From Chlamydiota bacterium (lineage in GTDB: Bacteria; Auribacterota; UBA3054; B51-G9), in assembly GCA_003648225.1 (NCBI GenBank), contig QMOL01000039.1, positions 1-14,115 on the forward strand: a DNA stretch of 14,115 nucleotides, in the 5' to 3' direction. Numbering within the stretch: the first letter of the stretch is position 1; the number at the start of each line of letters is the position of its first letter. Below the pieces are notes generated by a model. The model ran no database searches and was not told where the DNA came from. It saw only the letters and a program-made list of their open reading frames with translations. This document shows, in pieces, positions 13,366 to 14,115 of this stretch. The translations under genes were made by a program, and so were the position numbers.

Positions 13366-14115
13366 TCATTCAATAATACATTTGATTATTCCGGCGCTGA
13401 AGTTTTCTTGTAGTTTTATTTTTATTCGTAAGGCGCCTGTTTCAAATTCTTTACCGGCGTGGACTACATTATACTGGTTTTTAAAACTGCGATAGCCATC
13501 AGTAATGTAAATCGGAAACTTTTCCCATTTTCCGTTACTTTTGTATTCAAGTTCCCAACTTTCAGGAACTTTGCAACCACCATTCGGGCTGTCATCAAAC
13601 CAGTAAATAGACACGACTTCTACTTTTCTTTTTTTAGGAAAATTTATTTGAAACCATTCCGCAGTTCCTTTGTGAGGAAAAAATGTGCAGCGGGAAACAT
13701 TTATGTCATGAGAATTTTCCGGTTCATACTCATCTAAAATTGATGAAAGAGATTCATTTGGATAAAAGTATGAAGCAGTAACTTTTCCCAATGACTCTCT
13801 TTCTAATTCTACTGCTCCGGCTTTTTTCGCGTCATTTGAGTTGTCGGTAAGCCAAACGCTCATACTGCCAATCCCACGATTCTGCCAGGCATAATATGGA
13901 ATAGCTGTGAATTCTATTTCTTTGTCATCACTTTGAACGAAAGCATGAGCTTTCCCCGTAAGAGCGATAATTTTCCCAAACTTCTCCTTTTTTTCTATCG
14001 ATTCCAACTCTGTCTTTTCCGGAATATAAATAAGCTGAGTTTTAACTTTGTTATCAATTTCTTCCGCACAATAAATTATTGGCCCGCGTTCAAACGCGAT
14101 TTTATTTTTGTTATA
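13366..14115 (-). CDS. GH127 (DUF1680) beta-L-arabinofuranosidase-like protein, C-terminal part
   Basis: 249 residues are visible and the 5' end lies beyond the window; the frame is open to the edge. The motif IAFERGPIIYCAE near the start, then FTAIPYYAWQNRGIGSMSVWL, are hallmarks of the beta-sandwich that follows the catalytic (alpha/alpha)6 barrel in GH127/DUF1680 proteins. The last about 140 residues, including IYWFDDSPNGGCKVPESWELEY, look like the discoidin/F5-8C-like domain often found at the C-terminus of these enzymes. The catalytic residues lie in the missing N-terminal part, so activity is inferred. Family members release beta-L-arabinofuranose or related sugars. A TTG at 14007 is not the start. 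A promoter separates it from the next gene, 231 bp downstream, so it belongs to an upstream unit of the same utilisation locus. Confidence 0.85.
   Translation of the reverse strand, partial: YNKNKIAFERGPIIYCAEEIDNKVKTQLIYIPEKTELESIEKKEKFGKIIALTGKAHAFVQSDDKEIEFTAIPYYAWQNRGIGSMSVWLTDNSNDAKKAGAVELERESLGKVTASYFYPNESLSSILDEYEPENSHDINVSRCTFFPHKGTAEWFQINFPKKRKVEVVSIYWFDDSPNGGCKVPESWELEYKSNGKWEKFPIYITDGYRSFKNQYNVVHAGKEFETGALRIKIKLQENFSAGIIKCIIE

Larger units (their letters stand above)
13164..13376 (+). other. Short plus-strand ORF of doubtful reality, possible AraC-like remnant
   Basis: A 70-codon frame runs opposite to all genes, over promoter/operator A and 11 bases into the GH127 3' end. Residues about 13-32 (FLNNKCKGIKPGEYSTYFNN) faintly resemble the end of an AraC-family second helix-turn-helix, but the rest does not. 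It has no SD, and its ATG is part of the operator. Most likely chance or a decayed fragment; no function is proposed. Confidence 0.15.

Noticed and set aside
13050..13376. Plus-strand ORF as a real gene (108 residues from the first ATG)
   Set aside because: Its first third lies over the isomerase gene on the other strand, the rest covers a strong promoter/operator, no SD, and only a faint AraC-like similarity.

Overview
The window is AT-rich and carries a sugar-utilisation locus in which every supported gene is on the minus strand, so transcription runs from high to low coordinates. Exported proteins with LamG-like domains, one ending in a PEP-CTERM sorting signal, occur beside GH127, GH2 and six-hairpin glycosidases, SD-poor gene starts and many short intergenic repeats. 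This suggests a heterotrophic glycan degrader of the PVC superphylum (Lentisphaerota, Kiritimatiellota or Planctomycetota-like). The placement is inferred from gene content only; there is no rRNA or other marker in the window.

Layout in transcription order: (1) the C-terminal part of a GH127/DUF1680 beta-L-arabinofuranosidase-like protein, entering from the right edge and ending at 13366; (2) a promoter with a palindromic operator at 13164-13210; (3) a cytoplasmic cassette: a short cupin-type glucose-6-phosphate isomerase (12572-13135), a GntR/UTRA regulator (11608-12348), a ROK sugar kinase (10667-11608), a class I mannose-6-phosphate isomerase with a large N-terminal extension (8897-10639), and a second, longer cupin-type glucose-6-phosphate isomerase (7964-8725); (4) two exported glycosidases, a malectin-like plus (alpha/alpha)6-barrel enzyme (4801-7905) and a GH2 enzyme (2668-4788); (5) a second promoter/operator of the same design (2566-2614); (6) two tandem LamG paralogs, one with a PEP-CTERM tail (1562-2461), the other with an Ig-like extension running off the left edge (1-1396).

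Working model (inference): the exported enzymes and LamG proteins bind and cleave a glycan outside the cytoplasm. Released hexoses are phosphorylated by the ROK kinase and funnelled to fructose 6-phosphate by the three cupin isomerases. The GntR protein senses a sugar phosphate and controls both the catabolic operon and the LamG genes. No transporter, polymerase-level regulator, tRNA, CRISPR array or transposase is visible.

The most notable non-coding result is that the two promoters, 10.6 kb apart, have the same geometry (TTGCAT-17-TATAAT and TTGCAA-17-TATACT). Each is followed, adjoining or overlapping the -10 box, by a related 20-bp operator-like sequence sharing a 12-bp core. The gaps also hold several repeat elements. 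One is a hairpin plus 8-bp tandem repeat that creates false upstream GTG starts for two genes, and another is a 115-bp GC-rich element with terminal inverted repeats.
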